Positions 46,266-60,302 of a stretch of 64,000 nucleotides of DNA are shown piece after piece. Numbering within the stretch: position 1 is the first letter of the stretch; each line of letters opens with the position of its first letter. The notes under the pieces were generated by a model. The model did no database searches. It was not told the origin of the DNA and saw only the letters and a program-made list of their open reading frames with translations. This DNA comes from Astropecten irregularis. Taxonomy: Eukaryota; Echinodermata; Asteroidea; Paxillosida; Astropectinidae. Both the position numbers and the translations under genes were made by a program. Location: positions 19,327,217 through 19,391,216 of the forward strand of contig OZ020246.1 of NCBI GenBank assembly GCA_963971285.1, written 5' to 3'.

Positions 46266-48642
46266 CTGTTGCATCACTTCATTTTGTATAGAATCTGTGA
46301 TGAGGTCAGATCGTTGAAACTTGGGATGCCAGAATGCTTTACCTGACCACCCGTCCCGTTGCTCGTGCGAAGGTTGAAAGTATTCTAATCTTAGGATCTG
46401 TTGAAGAATCCCCCCTCCCTGTCGAACACTTTCTTCCACGCCCCTTAATACTCCGTTGCGGTGACCACTGAACATATTTTCTTTGTACAATTTCTGTATA
46501 TTATTAATTTTTTGTCATCATCATCATCATGCACCTCATTGGCTCAGAGCCTCTGTGCGTTTTACTTTCTTTCCTCCGTTTCCTTCTTTTTCATCACCTG
46601 TACATTAATATTAATATATTTGCTTTATAAAATGTACATAGAAATAATTAACAATTTTGAAACTAGCTTTGTTGTAAAGAAATTAACGTACTAGAGAACT
46701 GATGACACGGATCCCTATAATTCTTTGTGTTGTGTCCTGTATGTATATATTATTATAGAGGCATTACCTGTTGCAAGTTTTATCCTTTTTTTTGTAGAAC
46801 AAAATAATTTAGCACATGAACATGGTTTTATTCAAAGATACTGGTATATGGTATAGTATGGGAGTACCACAGGATGATACTAACACGTATACCCATATAA
46901 TGTTTGTCCGATCTTGCAAGGGATTACTTGTAATAACGAGGGAATTTTTAGCATTTGATCAAAAGATGTACAGATAAAAATGGTTTAGGGGTATATTTTC
47001 GAAATGACATTGCATTGTGTGCACTATAAAAAAGACCCATGTTTTCTTATGATCAGTCTGCCCGACGCAAGCTTAGCAAAATAATGCATGCATCTGCCTT
47101 ACGGGTGCCAAAACGGCAAAACTCATCTTCTGACATGCTGAAGTTGGCGGTATAAGCACGGTGTCCTCAAATGTCTACTATGGCTTTGACTGGTGCGAGG
47201 GATAGCGAAGAGAAGAGCTGGTTCCAACTGCGTAATAGCAACCAAAGTGACCTCTGACCTGACCTGCCAAGTAACGCCTCATTTTGATTTGATGCTTGGT
47301 GTCTATCTAATGCAAAAACGAACGGAACGCCAACATGCACATAGATTGTAGATGGTTGCGTTGAGATAATGATAGAAATGTTAAAGAAATGTTATTAAGA
47401 GGAAGGGTAAGATATCCAGAATGAGGTATGAGCAAGGGCAAGTCAAATTCAAACATGGCTGAATCGAAAACCAAACAGGCCTAACTCGTTCGCAGTGCCT
47501 CCGTTTAAACGTAGAAAACGCACTCTACCAATTTACCATCCTGAAATCGTTTGTAATTTTCAAACAATCAAATTCAGTTCCATTACGTATAGATTGTGAT
47601 ATTACTTCTTCTGTTCTTCAAAGCTTACACATTTATTTTAGCAGTTGGGGCATTTGAGTGCGAGTTTATAATATTGATAGGCCTATCAATCACACAACAA
47701 AGTGAAAAATTGTAAAATCTGCATTTCAGTCCGCTATAGCGATCAAACTTTGTATTTAGAAGTTGGAAAAAGCCAGGAAAAAAAATACCAACCACGATTT
47801 ACCGAGATTGATAGGACTTTGTTGCTGAAGGTTATTGTTGTTTTTGCCCTTGTGCGTTTATTTTGTGCAATTTTTTGCATATTGGTCAGTACAAATAAGA
47901 TTTTTTTAAAAGAGAGAGATCGTTCTTGGGGATGAAGGAGAACTACCTGAGCTTACTTGCTTACAATCTGAAGTGTCTAAGAAATCTAGTCGACAGTTCC
48001 GTTAGTGGCCCTAGATCTAGAGCGCGCACCGCGTCGCGTGCCGTGCCGTGCCATGCCGTGCCGTGCCCCCCTCGACAAGCAAGACGCACGTTCTCGGTGC
48101 TTAGAGTACAACTACATAAAGCCCCGTGATCTGAGCGAATTCACAAATGACTCGCACGCCGTACTATTTTACTAAGGCGTTTGTTATCTGCGCTTGTGAT
48201 ACTGAAGGGGATTTCCGCCATATATATTGGATCGATATCAGCCGCAACCAAAATGTTTTCCTTCTACCGGGGGAGCGTGTTTTCTCTGCACAGGCAAATG
48301 GGGTGGAAATGGACTCGGCCGCGGCTTGTTGATCTATTTTGTGGCAGTAGGCCTTACGGGTTCCAAAGGCTTGTTTTCCCCTCAAAGCTTCCCTGATTAT
48401 TTGTCTTTCTTATTTCTCCCCACACCCTCTCTCCTCTCTCCTCACTTTCTCTTGGAATTCTGATGGAGGAGTGATAATTCCATATAATCACATCATGTCA
48501 TGATGTGCAAGTTTTTGGGCATAACCATGGTGCAGTGCGTTTGTCAGCCTCTCTAAGTAACTTGTTGCCTCGCGCGAGATTGAAAATAAGAAGAGGCAAA
48601 GCTGGCTCAGCGCTGATTTTGTGAAAACATGGGTTCTTCATT

Positions 48643-48977
48643 GAAGGTACTATCATACTTTGGTAGCAAACCGAAACAGACATCTTCACAGATTTACCTA
48701 TAACTTACAGGGTATAAAGATGGTGATGGTAGAAATATACCATTAAAATTGTTCTGCATGAAATGCTGTATTTATCCAGAAAAGAGTAAAAACCAATGAC
48801 CAAAAACAACGGCGAAAAGATTAGAAAAGATATCGTGGGCGTTTCACTATTTTCTCAAAAAGTGGGCACCGTGTGGAACTTGGAAATTCACAGATGATTG
48901 TAACTGTATCTTCCTTGATATTTTTGCCCATGAATCTGCATTTCTGTGAAAGAAACCGAAGTATGAAATTACTTTTT
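48643..48977 (+). mobile_element. MITE family C, copy 8
   Basis: From GAAGGTACTATCATACTTTG through GGTATAAAGATGGTGATGGT and GAAATGCTGTATTTATCCAG to AAGTATGAAATTACTTTTT. Full length, termini slightly decayed. Confidence 0.8.
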
Positions 48978-49626
48978 ATTTGCAATTAATAGAAACGAAC
49001 TTTCGTTTTGTTGCCTCATTATAGAGTACGCATATCTACTTTTCCTGTAATATACATCGTTTTCATCTTTGTTGATATTGATTTTAAGTAAACATGCGAT
49101 ATTTGAAGTAAACAAAACCAACTTCCAATTTCTCGGTGAAGGGCAAGCCTAATTTGCATAATTCCAATTTCTAATTTGTGTAGATTGGTGACATTAACTT
49201 CTCAAACTCTTGTCTATGAGATTCGTATCGGCTGCTATTCATTTTAGCTATGTAGTTCAAGTATTAGAACTGTCAATCTTGCAAGTTTTAAAGAGCAACG
49301 AAAAACAAACAATATATTTAAGTTTTACCAATGATTTTAAAGATTTGGAATAAAGACTTTTATCGTAAGGAGAACTGGTTATAATCGTAAGGAGAATTGG
49401 TAAATTAATCTTCTGTTGAATTAGATATTGAATAATGATTTTCTTGATTGTTATTTATAATTTGATGGAATTGTCCCACAACTGACGAGTTTTCACATTA
49501 TACAAATTACACCCATCAACAGTTGGTTACAGTCAAAATATGATTTTCTACTGAACCTTTTTATTGTCATTCACAAAATAAGTTTCTTACCTGCCGTTGG
49601 GGGCGTGTTTATGTTTTTGTTTTCTA

Positions 49627-49857
49627 GGGCGTTTACGAAACTCAGGCTCAGGCTCGGGCTCCAACTCTGACATCCTATGCTGAAAATAATAGGTTGTGGT
49701 TTTTCATTGAAGGTGAAGCTCTGTTTTCTTTTTCAAACAAGAGAACTTCAGAACCGCAGCCAAAAACCTCTGTTTTCATACCTGTTATTTCAGAATGGAT
49801 TCACGAAATGGAGCCGAAGCCTGAGACGGAGCCTGAACCTCCGTTTCGTAAACGCCG
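49627..49857 (+). mobile_element. MITE family A, copy 4 (intact ends, possible CTA target duplication)
   Basis: 231 bp. Left end GGGCGTTTACGAAACTCAGG, right end CCTCCGTTTCGTAAACGCC: inverted repeats over about 15 bp, with looser GGCTCAGGCTCGGGCTCC versus GGAGCCTGAACC inner arms. CTA flanks both sides (49624-49626 and 49858-49860), compatible with a 3-bp target site duplication. No ORF. Confidence 0.85.
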
Positions 49858-51218
49858 CTAATGATGATTGATCAACAACGCAAAGCACTGCTTTATTGCG
49901 CTTTTATTTAGACGCTTCAAAAATATCAGAAGACAGCCACTATACTGGTCATTTCCAAGTTTTGTGTTTTTTAGGCGGATCAACTTTGTCAACCACGCCC
50001 TTGACTGGTTGGGGTATAATCCCATTTGGGAGATTAAGGTGGGTCATTCCATCAGGTCAGGTGAAAAACGTTTTGCCACTGACGTCCATGGTACACTTGT
50101 TAACTCATGCACGTATGTAAAACAGTGGATCTGGATCCAAATATTTTCGCGTGCAAGAGAGAAAAAACTCTCTCTTGCAAAGAGGTGGTCTCACTGTCTT
50201 AAGTCGTAAGCACAGCTGTGCACGTGCTGTCATAACAAAGGATTCACCTTCGCTATACCAGATAACCCCCCTGTGTCGGATCTTAACCCCCCCCCCCCAA
50301 CCCTGATGGTGGAATGGCCCCTCTTCTCAACTTCTCTTCCACCAGTGTTTGGCACAGATAAATGTTACCGTGGTTACTTGATTATTACAAACCAAATCGA
50401 CACTTCAGGTATAATGGTGGACAATGCCTTTGCCGGCCGAATTAATAATACATTTTTGTTTTGTTCATAATTACAACAAGAAATGATGCTTCACAACATG
50501 TTTTATATTATAGGCCTTATTCAAGGCGCATCCATGTTGTCACCTTCCTTGTATACCCTTTGGAAAAAGATATCACCAATTCTAAAAAAGAAAACGGGTA
50601 CCAGACTATTTTTGAATCCAAGCCTCGGTTTGATTGCACTGCTTCAAATGCAGGATGGATACACCGTGAATAAGACCTATTGGGTAAGACGTACGACTTG
50701 CCTTGTATGTACTGGTTCTATATACTTATGGTATTTTGTAATAGTTACAGAGTATGTTTAAACTCTATTATATTATGGATAATTATGGATAAAAGTATGC
50801 AACACGATCAATGGTGTAATACATGTAAATTTATGTAAATAGTTTTGGCGAAGGCTGGCTTAATCCCCCCTCCCCATTATTTCCTCACTTTTGTTTTCTT
50901 TAAAAAAAAATACTCAAAAATGTCATTTTCACTTTAGTCTGATATAGGCCTATAGCAAACTGATTTGGTTTTCTTTTTTGTAATGAAATATTGATGACTA
51001 ATTATGTGACAGATCTCGAGTTGTCGTTATCACAACGGGATCTGCTGTAAGTTACCCCGGCAGCGATCCGGAAGTTGTGCACTCTCGATACACACATTTC
51101 AACCCCGTCGGGTGTTTTGTCAATTCAGAATGACCTTTGACCTTTCTTGTATTGAGATTTCTCACTCGCTTGTTACAAAATAATTGTAAAACACAGGGAA
51201 ATGTATACCTTCATTTCA

Positions 51219-51464
51219 GGAACCAATTTCATAGAGCTGCTTAAGCACCAAAATTTGCTTAAGCACCAAAACCCTTGGTCAAGAAAATCAGTGTATGCAA
51301 GCCAAAACTCCTTGTGGATGTTGTGCTCAGCAAAACAATGGCCGAATACAAGTCAAAAGCAGTAAACATCAAATGAAAATTTGGTTGGTAATCTTGTTTC
51401 ATGAAGAAAGACTTGTCATGCTTAAGCGGTTTTTGTTCTTAAGCAGCTCTATGAAATTGGCCCC
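51219..51464. mobile_element. MITE family B, copy 5
   Basis: GGAACCAATTTCATAGAGCT on the left and AGCAGCTCTATGAAATTGGC on the right form a long perfect inverted pair. Interior AAGTCAAAAGCAGTAAACAT matches B1. Best-preserved of its B1-like subfamily. Confidence 0.85.
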
Positions 51465-52097
51465 AGGTCTTTTTATTTACATAATTATGCCGTTAAAAGA
51501 TTGCTATTATGCTGTTATATTTCTAATCTGTATCGGGTAATTCGGCTTAATTTAATGACCTTTGACATTTCATTACGTTTACACCAAAGGCAACCATTAA
51601 ACAACACTTAGTAAACGTGCACAGATGATGAAAAAAAAACTAAGATGGCGTCCCGTCAAGTGTCCTAATTATATTGTGTGTGTTTTTTCCATCTTCCATT
51701 CTTCCTCTTGTGCCTCGTCTGATCCCACACCGTTCATCAATTGGCTATGAACGTTTTATGAGGAGATCATGACCGACTGGCAGAATCTTAAATCCTCTTG
51801 GATATGTTGTTTGCGTCCCAGTGAGAGCTCCATGCCTTGTTCCTACGACCCATCACCGTCCTTCCTGCTCCCCTCCTTTCTCTCTACCCCTTATATCGCC
51901 CCGTGTACCCCGTATCACGGCCTCGATAGCCAATCTACCATGAGCTCCCCTTCCCGTGGACCTGATCCTCCGTCTGTGTTGCGACGGCAGGTCGGTCCTT
52001 TCATCTTGTATAACTGCGGGACATCCCAAGCACTTTGCTGTCGTGGTGGCATTAGTGTCTCATTTTACCCCCAAACCAGCTTGCTGTGCTTATACTC

Positions 52098-52200
52098 CAT
52101 CTTCTTCTTCTTCTTCTTCTTGTTCCTCATCCTCCTCCTCCTACTTGCTTCTCCTGTCCTCTTCTGCTCCTTCTTCTTCTTTCTTCTTCTCTTCTTATTT
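52098..52200 (+). repeat. (TTC/TCC)n pyrimidine tract
   Basis: Imperfect TTC and CTCCTC units over about 100 bp of almost pure pyrimidine on the + strand. Long reading frames across it (from 51769 or 52086) are poly-Ser/Leu/Phe artefacts. Confidence 0.85.
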
Positions 52201-52539
52201 TTGAAGTTTTCCCCCTGAGGCTGGCTATGTCACAGAGTATACCAAGAACGTGCTGTGCTGTTTTTAAGTGTCGGTACGATGCCTTTCATGTAAGTGATCA
52301 TCCCTAATACAGTGACCACTTAATGATAACATATAGACGGGGCTATAGGAGAAAAAAAAATTCCAAAAAAACAAGAATCTCATAATTCACTCACTCTGGG
52401 CATTTTTATTACATTTCGTCTTTCTATCACCTGCCTACTGGCATTTTTTTTTTTTGCATGGAAGTCCGAAGGCTGATGGACGAAAAAGAAGAAGTCCGTT
52501 TAGATAGTTTGTAATAACTGATACGTATCTATCTTTTTG

Positions 52540-52915
52540 TAATTTGTTTTGTTGTTTTTGTTAATTCTATGGATTTGGATGTTGTTTTTTGTTGATTCTA
52601 TTGTTGTTTTGCTGTTTATGATTTTATCGTTTGTTTGCTATTGTTGCTTATTTTATTGTGTTGTTCCTATTGTTGCTGATTCCATGGTTTCAATGGTGAT
52701 GCTATTGTTTTGTTGCTCTTTTTCTCGATGCTATTGTTTTGTTGTTATTCTTGCTGATGCTATCGTTTTGCTGTTATTGTTATTGTTGTTGATGCTATTT
52801 TTTGTTGCTATTGTTTCAGATGTTATATTGTTTTGCTGCTATTGTTGCGGATTCTGTTGTTTTGTTGCTATTGTTAAATTGTTTTGTTTCTATTGTTGCT
52901 GCTATTATTTTCGTT
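52540..52915 (+). repeat. Imperfect TTGTTGCTATTGTT repeat
   Basis: Words TTGTTGCTATTG, TTTTGTTGTTATT and GTTGATGCTATT recur throughout. The open frame of 137 codons here is rich in F, C, V and L and is a product of the repeat. Confidence 0.8.
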
Positions 52916-53651
52916 GCACTACCTTCATCTGTAATTTCCTTAACATCCACAAAGGTAATTGATGTTAAGACATACATCTACAGTATTTAATTTTTTTTAA
53001 ATAATAATATTGTCCTTTTTGACGATTTTCACCGGTAAAAAAATATTATTAATAATGTCCTGTCATCAAATGAAGTCGTTGATGTTGATAAGTCGCCAGG
53101 TGTCATCGTAAATCCGCGTATTACATCCCTATCAGAGACAGTATCATGTTGGATGACGCTATAAATATCCCACAAAGCAGCCTGAATATGTGTATGCATG
53201 GGGTTTCAACAGGCATCTGAGGGGGGGGGGGGTCACCCAATCCCCGAGTGACATCCATGTTCTTAAACCGAACCCTCTTCTGCCAGCGCATTATTATTTC
53301 ATAGTGGCAGTATAACGTCAGGATCTGTGATTTGCGCAGCTTTTTACCCCACCCCCTCCCCTCAATAAAATTGATTTCGCGAGGCCAAGTGAACAGTGTA
53401 ATGAAACCAGACAAATTGTCAGAATTCGTCAAGTCTCGAGTTTTCTTTCAGGTTTCAGACACGTGTACGCGAACAGTTTCCCTGACAGTATTTTTTAGAA
53501 ATCAATTTCTTTCGTTTGCAGTATATAATCTGTATACCTAGAGAAGTATCCAATCAAGAGAACAGCGACCTCTACAAGGTGAATGGAAATTATCTTCTGA
53601 TCTACTTTATGTAATTACAGTGACTTATGTGGATGATAATTGGGCAGACAT

Positions 53652-54004
53652 TTAAAGGTAGTACAGTATCATACTTTGGTAGCATACCGAAACAGACATC
53701 TTCACATATTTACCTATAACTTACAGGGTATAAAGATGGTGATGATAGAAACATACCGTCATTTTTTTTTCTGCCTGAAATGCTGTACTCAGAAAATAGT
53801 AAATCCAGTGACCAAAATTATTTCTGATTTTTTAGATCAAACATAAAAGAGAAAAGACTTAAGAAATACTGTGGTCGTTTTTCACTGTTTTCTCACGGTG
53901 TGGGCACCGTATGGGATTGAAATGTTCCCAGACTGACTGTTACTGTATCATCCTTGATATTTTTGCCCATGAATCTGCATTTCTTTGACAAAAACTAATG
54001 TTGG
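53652..54004 (+). mobile_element. MITE family C, copy 9
   Basis: Starts AAAGGTAGTACAGTATCATA, continues TTGGTAGCATACCGAAACAG and GGTATAAAGATGGTGATGAT, reaches CATGAATCTGCATTTCTTTG, and is cut just before the terminal repeat (the last few bases of the right TIR are missing or altered). Confidence 0.8.
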
Positions 54005-56528
54005 TTTGTCAAAAGAATAAGTTTTTCTAGTGGAGATCACTCCTCATAATCATAAGAACAATTTGAGCATGATTATCAACAGAGAGAAGAGCAATTATAA
54101 TAGACAAGACGACACATCATGCCTGCCCTGGCAACTTCAGACTTCCAACAAGTTAGACGCCTTGAACCAAAAACAAAAGCAAGCAAACACTACAAAAAAA
54201 ATTCGAGAAGAATTTCCTTATCGTTTATGTAGCCTCGTGGTTGGGAATTGCACTCAAGTTTCAAGTTTCAAGTTTGACTAAACAGAAACGGGGTCTAACA
54301 ACGAACTGAACGAAAGTATAAATTCCCTCCTGAAAGTTAAGGGTGAAGTCACGGGTCTGTTCTGGAAGGTTTGGTGATATGGCAACTACATGATGGTGGG
54401 TTGCCCCGGGGGCATGCACACTGTGAGAGGGGACCTTTGCGTCATACCAAATTGCCCTCCTTCTCACACGGATCCGGAGAAAGAAACGAAAGAAAGAAAC
54501 CATAATCAACTTCAACCTATTTCACAGGATATCTGTCCACCCATCCCCTGAGCTGAACAACCTCCCACTTCCTGTGCCATAGGACACGCCTCCTCCCCCT
54601 TCCTGTCCCATGGTGCACAGGCGCGCCACGCCCTGAGCGCAATGGGGCGCCACCATGTGTTTTAAAGGGTGGGTCGGTCGATACAGCCATTACAAAAATG
54701 TTGATGTAATTATTTTTGAACTAGGCCCACTTAGGGGGAATGTAGAACTAACATTAGAAGGATTTCCTTTTCTCAAAATCTCCTGAAACTACGGTCAAAT
54801 TTAAACTAGCCCGCATTTTAATACGCAGGTAACACTACTTCTAAATTCAGTGTATGCCTAATCTATAGTATTACAACAGCCCTGTACAGCGATACTGTAA
54901 TCATAGCATGTGTACAAGGGACTCTGAATTCTTTTGCTGGTACCCGGAGGCTGATGCCAGCCATCTTGCAGTCAACAACACTAATAATATGGACGCAACC
55001 GAAACTGGTAATCGTTTTACAAAAATATCATGAGCACATTATTCGAGCGCTAATAATAGTCACTTAACATTTTTGTTTTGTGGGTTGTTACTCGGAAAGC
55101 GTTTATAAATAGGTGTTATTTTGTTAGGGCTTGACATTGCATGGAAATATTTTGGGAAATATTTTTTGATTAGGTTTGCTGTTGTTGTCGGTTTTTAGGC
55201 ATAAATCCGTCCTTGGTTTGTTAAGGAGGAACACATGCTGGGTGATTATAATTATTTCTGTCTTGAAAGTCTTCGCAGGTGTATTTGGAGGCCTGTGTAT
55301 TATTTCTTTCCCTTTTTTCTTCTTCTTCTTTATTTAATGCACAGTCCTTCTCATGAGCTTTTCTCCTAACCCCCCCCCCCCCTTTTCCAAACCCCCCTTT
55401 TTGCCATCTCTTCCTTTTCGTCGTACAAAAGCATTCTCTTATCCTGGGGCGGGTATTAGTCATGTAGGCGTGTGAGAAAGAGGGGCATTGTGGGACGCTG
55501 AAAGAAATTTCAAACGGGACCCCACAGTCAGCGGTGCCCGGGCAAGTTGTTTGGATTAGGCGGCTAGGCCCGGGGCTCAGCCCGGGGGCACATTCGGCTC
55601 ATGCAGGGCTTTGAAGAAGAAAAAAGAAAGAAAAAATTCACCATTAAGCGTCCTTGCCCCATGGGCACAAACCAGCTGGCTGACGGGGAAGAAAAAAAAG
55701 CCCCAAATCATGTCTGTAAAGAATGCCACATACATCCATCATTTTTCTTTCTTCGTCTTTCTCAATTTTTTTTTTTTTCGTTATCCCGCTAAGCGATTGC
55801 CGAGCAAAATTAACAAGTTTGTTTAGCACAAAAGTTTGCTGGAACACACACAATATACACACAATAAAGAAGAAAAAACTTTAGGTCCTGGGGTCATTTT
55901 TTCCAGATATGCACAAATGTAACAATGAGGACCTGGTTGTACATGTACATGGTACTGACACGGTAGTATAAAAACTACAGCACCACCCCGGCCGAACAAA
56001 AACAGGCCAAGAATATAATTTATATAAAAACAAAATACCAGCATGTTCACCTGTGTATAACAACCCAGAGGGGGTCACGACCGATGTGTATGTATGTATG
56101 TCACAGACAGACACACAGTCAGATAGACGAACAAACAGATAATTTACAAGCAACTAAACACCAAAAAAAATGAAAGGGGAAAAAAAAGGGCCGCGCGCTG
56201 ACAGGAGAACTGTCGGCAGCAAAAGCGCCTGTTTCGGGCGGCCAGTCCAAGTTAGGCTAGGAAGGGCTGCATCTGCAAAGCCGGTCGGATGATGAAGTTG
56301 TCCCGGGGCGGTCACGTACCGGCTTAAGATGGGTTGGCGGAATGGCCCCCGGCTGCTTTTTTCCATACCAGGCTGCCCATTAATTTGACCGTATCAGAAA
56401 CGCCGCCGGGCGGATACAAAGACTATTCCGATTTGGAAGAGGGGAGAGCTTGAGACGGAGGGGGGGGGGGATAGAAGGGGGTTTGAGAGAAAGCCCCCCA
56501 ACGCGGTTTTAGCCCGCATAAAATATGT

Positions 56529-56592
56529 ATATATAAAAGATTTACCAAGATTCGATCTCGTCATGATCTTAGGAATATCATCTCCTAGCAAG
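56529..56592 (+). promoter_or_regulatory. TATA-box segment followed by ATG and splice donor
   Basis: TATATAAAAG at 56529-56538, then about 25 bp later TCATGATC. ATG at 56563 opens ten codons (M-I-L-G-I-S-S-P-S-K) that end exactly at AAG/GTAAGAA (GT 56593-56594). The neighbourhood is GC-rich. It could be the first exon of an unrecognised gene or an upstream alternative start for the cathepsin A gene 4.2 kb away. No partner exon is proven. Confidence 0.25.
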
Positions 56593-59354
56593 GTAAGAAA
56601 AGAAAAAAAGATTTATGGTAAATTCTCCAGGTTGAATGGAGAAAAAAAAAAACTCCATACTCTTTGCTCTGCAGCTCCTCTGCAGTTTTTTTTTTGTGTT
56701 GTTGGTTGCCCCGCGAGTCGTCGAAATAACTTGACATACGCGCAGGTTTTGGGCCCGCGCGCGCTGACTGAAGTTACAGTATAAATATCGGCCCATTCAC
56801 TGCCTTGCGACAAGAGGCGGAGACGCTACAATAGGATCGGGTTTACCCGGCCAGTGTAAATTGAAAGAAGCCGCCTGCGTCAAACAATTCATCACTTTGT
56901 TGAAAAGGACCCGTTACCATGACAACAGTCATGGATCAGCTTCATCGGGTATAATGTACCTTCCTGCATGCTGCGCATTGAGATGCCCGCTTGGGATTTT
57001 TTGATTTTGTAACTCGGACATTTTTTTGAATGAGGGTTGTTTGTGTATGCTGTTTTTGTTCTATTATAGGCTATAGAGACTATACTCTGACAAAATGGTG
57101 GACCCCTAAAAATGGAGTAGTACTGATATCGGGGAAGAAAATCTACACTCTAGTCCACAAGCCTGGGAGAGAGACTGAGAGAAAGAAGGAGAGAGAGTAG
57201 TGTGAGAAGGAAAAAAAAAAGGAAAGTAATCAGTATCACCACATTTCTTTCCTTTGCTGCCCCTGGCATTCAACGGTCTGCCCGCGATCTGACTACTATA
57301 CTATACTACACACACACACACCACACACAGGCCCAGGCAGGCTAAACTCCGAGGAGATATGCCCTAGCAAGGCCTCTCTCGGTTACTGAACCCGGGCCCT
57401 GCCGGCGGGCTGCCCCCGGCGAGGACGACCCAGATTCTCCTTACCCGCTCAAATGCACGGCTAGGCTTGTTATTTTCTCCGGGAGCGGTAAGAAACATAG
57501 CCCGAGATCCGTGGGATAAAACAGGAGGGGAAAAAGAAGAAGAAGAAGAAGGCAAAGAGAGAGAGAGAGAGAAGAAAAAAAAAAGTTCCCGGCAAGTTTT
57601 GATGTTAATCCGCGGCATGTTTTCGGCCTGAATATTAAAACGTTGACATAATATCGAGTGACGAGAAAAGTCAGCGGTCGAGTTGCACTCCCAGGAAAAA
57701 TATTTACAAGTGGGCAGACTCGACTCTTGTAAATAAAAGGTAAGATTATTGAACACGACTTGCAAATCAATAAATTCCAGATTTCTTTTTTGAAAGTCAA
57801 GTCAAGTCAAGTCTTCTGATCATTATTGAAATTTAATCAGTAGTTTTGGCGGGAAATTTGACTAGCAGTTCTAAAGAAACTGTTGCTTTTCGACAGGCCT
57901 TGCGGTTCCTCTGTTTGGTGAATTGAAAAACATCGGAGTACACTTCTTCACAATTTGATTGGAATTTGAAACAACCACCATCGGGATTTTATAATGTCTA
58001 TCAAAATCTTCATGATCATCGTGATCACAATGATTATAATGATTTCATTGACGGCGTAAAAATATATTGTGTGAATTCCCTTGCGTGGTGATATAATATG
58101 CCACGAGGTCATAGAGGTCATTGCAGAGCGAACTATAGAATATAAATCAACAAAAGGTGCAGAAATTATGTCTATTCAGATCACACACGTCCCAGAAAAA
58201 ATTACTATATTTCTGTTCTCATGTAACCTGGTCTTATTTTAATATGACCCCCTCCCCTCTAGTTCTCCTCCCCTTCCCCATAGTTCGCCTTTTGTAAGAT
58301 TATCCCCGGGTTTGATGAGCAAAGGGGAGAGAGATTTCAGCCTTCTAGCCCGGGAAGATAAACGGGATTTAATGATTTAATTGCATCTGACGACAACTTG
58401 TCAGAAACATTTTGCAGTTTGCAATGGGGGAGTCACGACAGGTTTAATTGCGATCACTTTGCACGTGTCGGCCGGTATCAATGAGAAAGACTGACGGTGA
58501 TCAAATGGGCATCGGAGAGGAGGCACACAAGCAGGATGACCCAAGGGAAGGGAAGGGGGAAGGGTTTGAAGAGAGTCGAGAAGATGGGGCAGGGGGAAAT
58601 CTCCAGACACGAAAACGAACTATTATACTCCGAGATTCAAATGAAAAATTGGCAAAAAGTCAGCAGTATTTCTCTATAAGCATGACCTTTTAAAAAACGG
58701 TTTACGGAAAAAGAATTATGAATAATTATGATTTGAGGCGAGATGGTAAGGGGTTGGTTGGTTGAACAATACTGATAGGTACTTAGACACAGTATCTAAC
58801 AAGGTGAAACAGGAGATTGCAGAAGTGTATAAGTCCGTCGCTAGACTACTAATTTGATAATCTGAATATAATGTGTCGTGTGTTTTTATCCAGAAACACA
58901 TAACCGGATTTTGTTATGAACGGATCGATGAACTAGTTTGCAGGAGTGAGCCCTCTTGTGGTTCGTTCTTAACACTTCTCATTAATTTATGACAACATTT
59001 CATTTAAGATATAAACATATTATACAATAGATATTATAATGGACCCATCCGTCCCCGCTCTTACCAGTGGCAGAGGGAACGTTCTAAATAAAAGAAGAAA
59101 GTAATTGCGTGCCATGCTGGGCAGACTAGATAATAAAGTTTTGTGTCAGGCGGTAGGCTTCTTGATCGAAATATGAATAAATATAATAAGGTAAAGGCAA
59201 ATCATAATAAGAACACGAGGGAACGAGGCATGTTGGACTAAACGACAGTAATAACACCACCAAGACCAGACCAAATTTTGCCGAGGGCTGGGGTATAGAA
59301 AGAAGACAGACGATGCACTGCGAGAGTGAAAAAATTAATGTGAAAAAGTGATGA

Positions 59355-59662
59355 TCTTGTGGGTAATGGTGGTGATTGAGGTGATGAATATGGGGTCACT
59401 GGGTGGAGATTGGGGGGTCAGGATGGTGATCTTGAGGTCATGGTCGTGATTATGGTGGTGATCAGGGTGTCATGGTGGTGAGCGGGGGTCATGATGGGGA
59501 CCAGGGGGGTCATGATGAGGAACAAGCTCAGGGTTATGATGGGAGCAGTGGTCATGGCGGTGATCGGGGGTCATGGCACTGGTGGTCATAGCATCATGCT
59601 GGTGATGATGGTGTGATCATGGGGTCAAGGTGGTGATCATGGTGGTTATCATGGTGATATGG
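59355..59662 (+). repeat. Degenerate minisatellite of GGGTCATGGTGGTGATC-type units
   Basis: About 300 bp made of GGTCATGGTGGTGATC, GGGTCATGATGGGGACC, GGTGATCATGGTGG and similar words, G-rich on the + strand. Period is irregular (roughly 16-30 bp). No frame of interest. Confidence 0.8.
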
Positions 59663-60124
59663 CGACCTGGATGGAGTGGGAGGGGTACTAATGACCACAG
59701 ACCATGTGCAGAATAGTGATCGAGCAAACAGCAGGAAAAGGTAAGAACAAGTTTATTGCGCCAATGGGTACTTTAGTGATTGCCGTTTGCGAGAACGATC
59801 ATGGCGATCGTGGTCTCGGTGCTGATGGTACTGATAAAATATGATAGTCGGAAGCACTTCTTGGCCAAATATCGAGCTGTACCACTTAAATCGATGTCAT
59901 CTTGGGGTCTTGTTTACTCCAAATGTCAAAATGTCACAACATTCTGCTGTGATGTGATAAATTAATTTTTGTTTCTCTTGACCAACCTCGTCAAATTGGC
60001 TTCACTGAATGATTATCCATAAGTTGTTTTTGTTGTTGTTTGTTGTTCTAATCAAACTTATAAATCTCGTACCCGGAAAAAATATGTCTGAAATAGCGCC
60101 CTCTTCTGGTATCCCCTCCACCCT

Positions 60125-60302
60125 GGGCCAATATCATGCACAGGCAAAATTTGCTTCAGCGAGCTGCACCTTGGTAAATAAAATCATTAGGCAAAGGCCA
60201 GTCGAAACTCACTAATTGTGAATGTTTTGCTCAGCAATCAATGGCTGAGTGAATACAAGTCAAAAGCAGAAAACATCACATGACAATTTGGTTGGTAATC
60301 CT
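60125..60302. mobile_element. MITE family B, copy 6 (truncated, abuts copy 7)
   Basis: Starts GGGCCAATATCATGCACAGG and keeps the interior AAGTCAAAAGCAGAAAACAT and CAATTTGGTTGGTAATCCTG, then stops exactly where B7 begins. Probably interrupted by B7, or the two recombined. Confidence 0.7.

Noticed and set aside
51769..52218. 149-codon + strand frame
   Set aside because: The second half is a pyrimidine microsatellite encoding Phe/Leu/Ser runs, and the first half matches no family.
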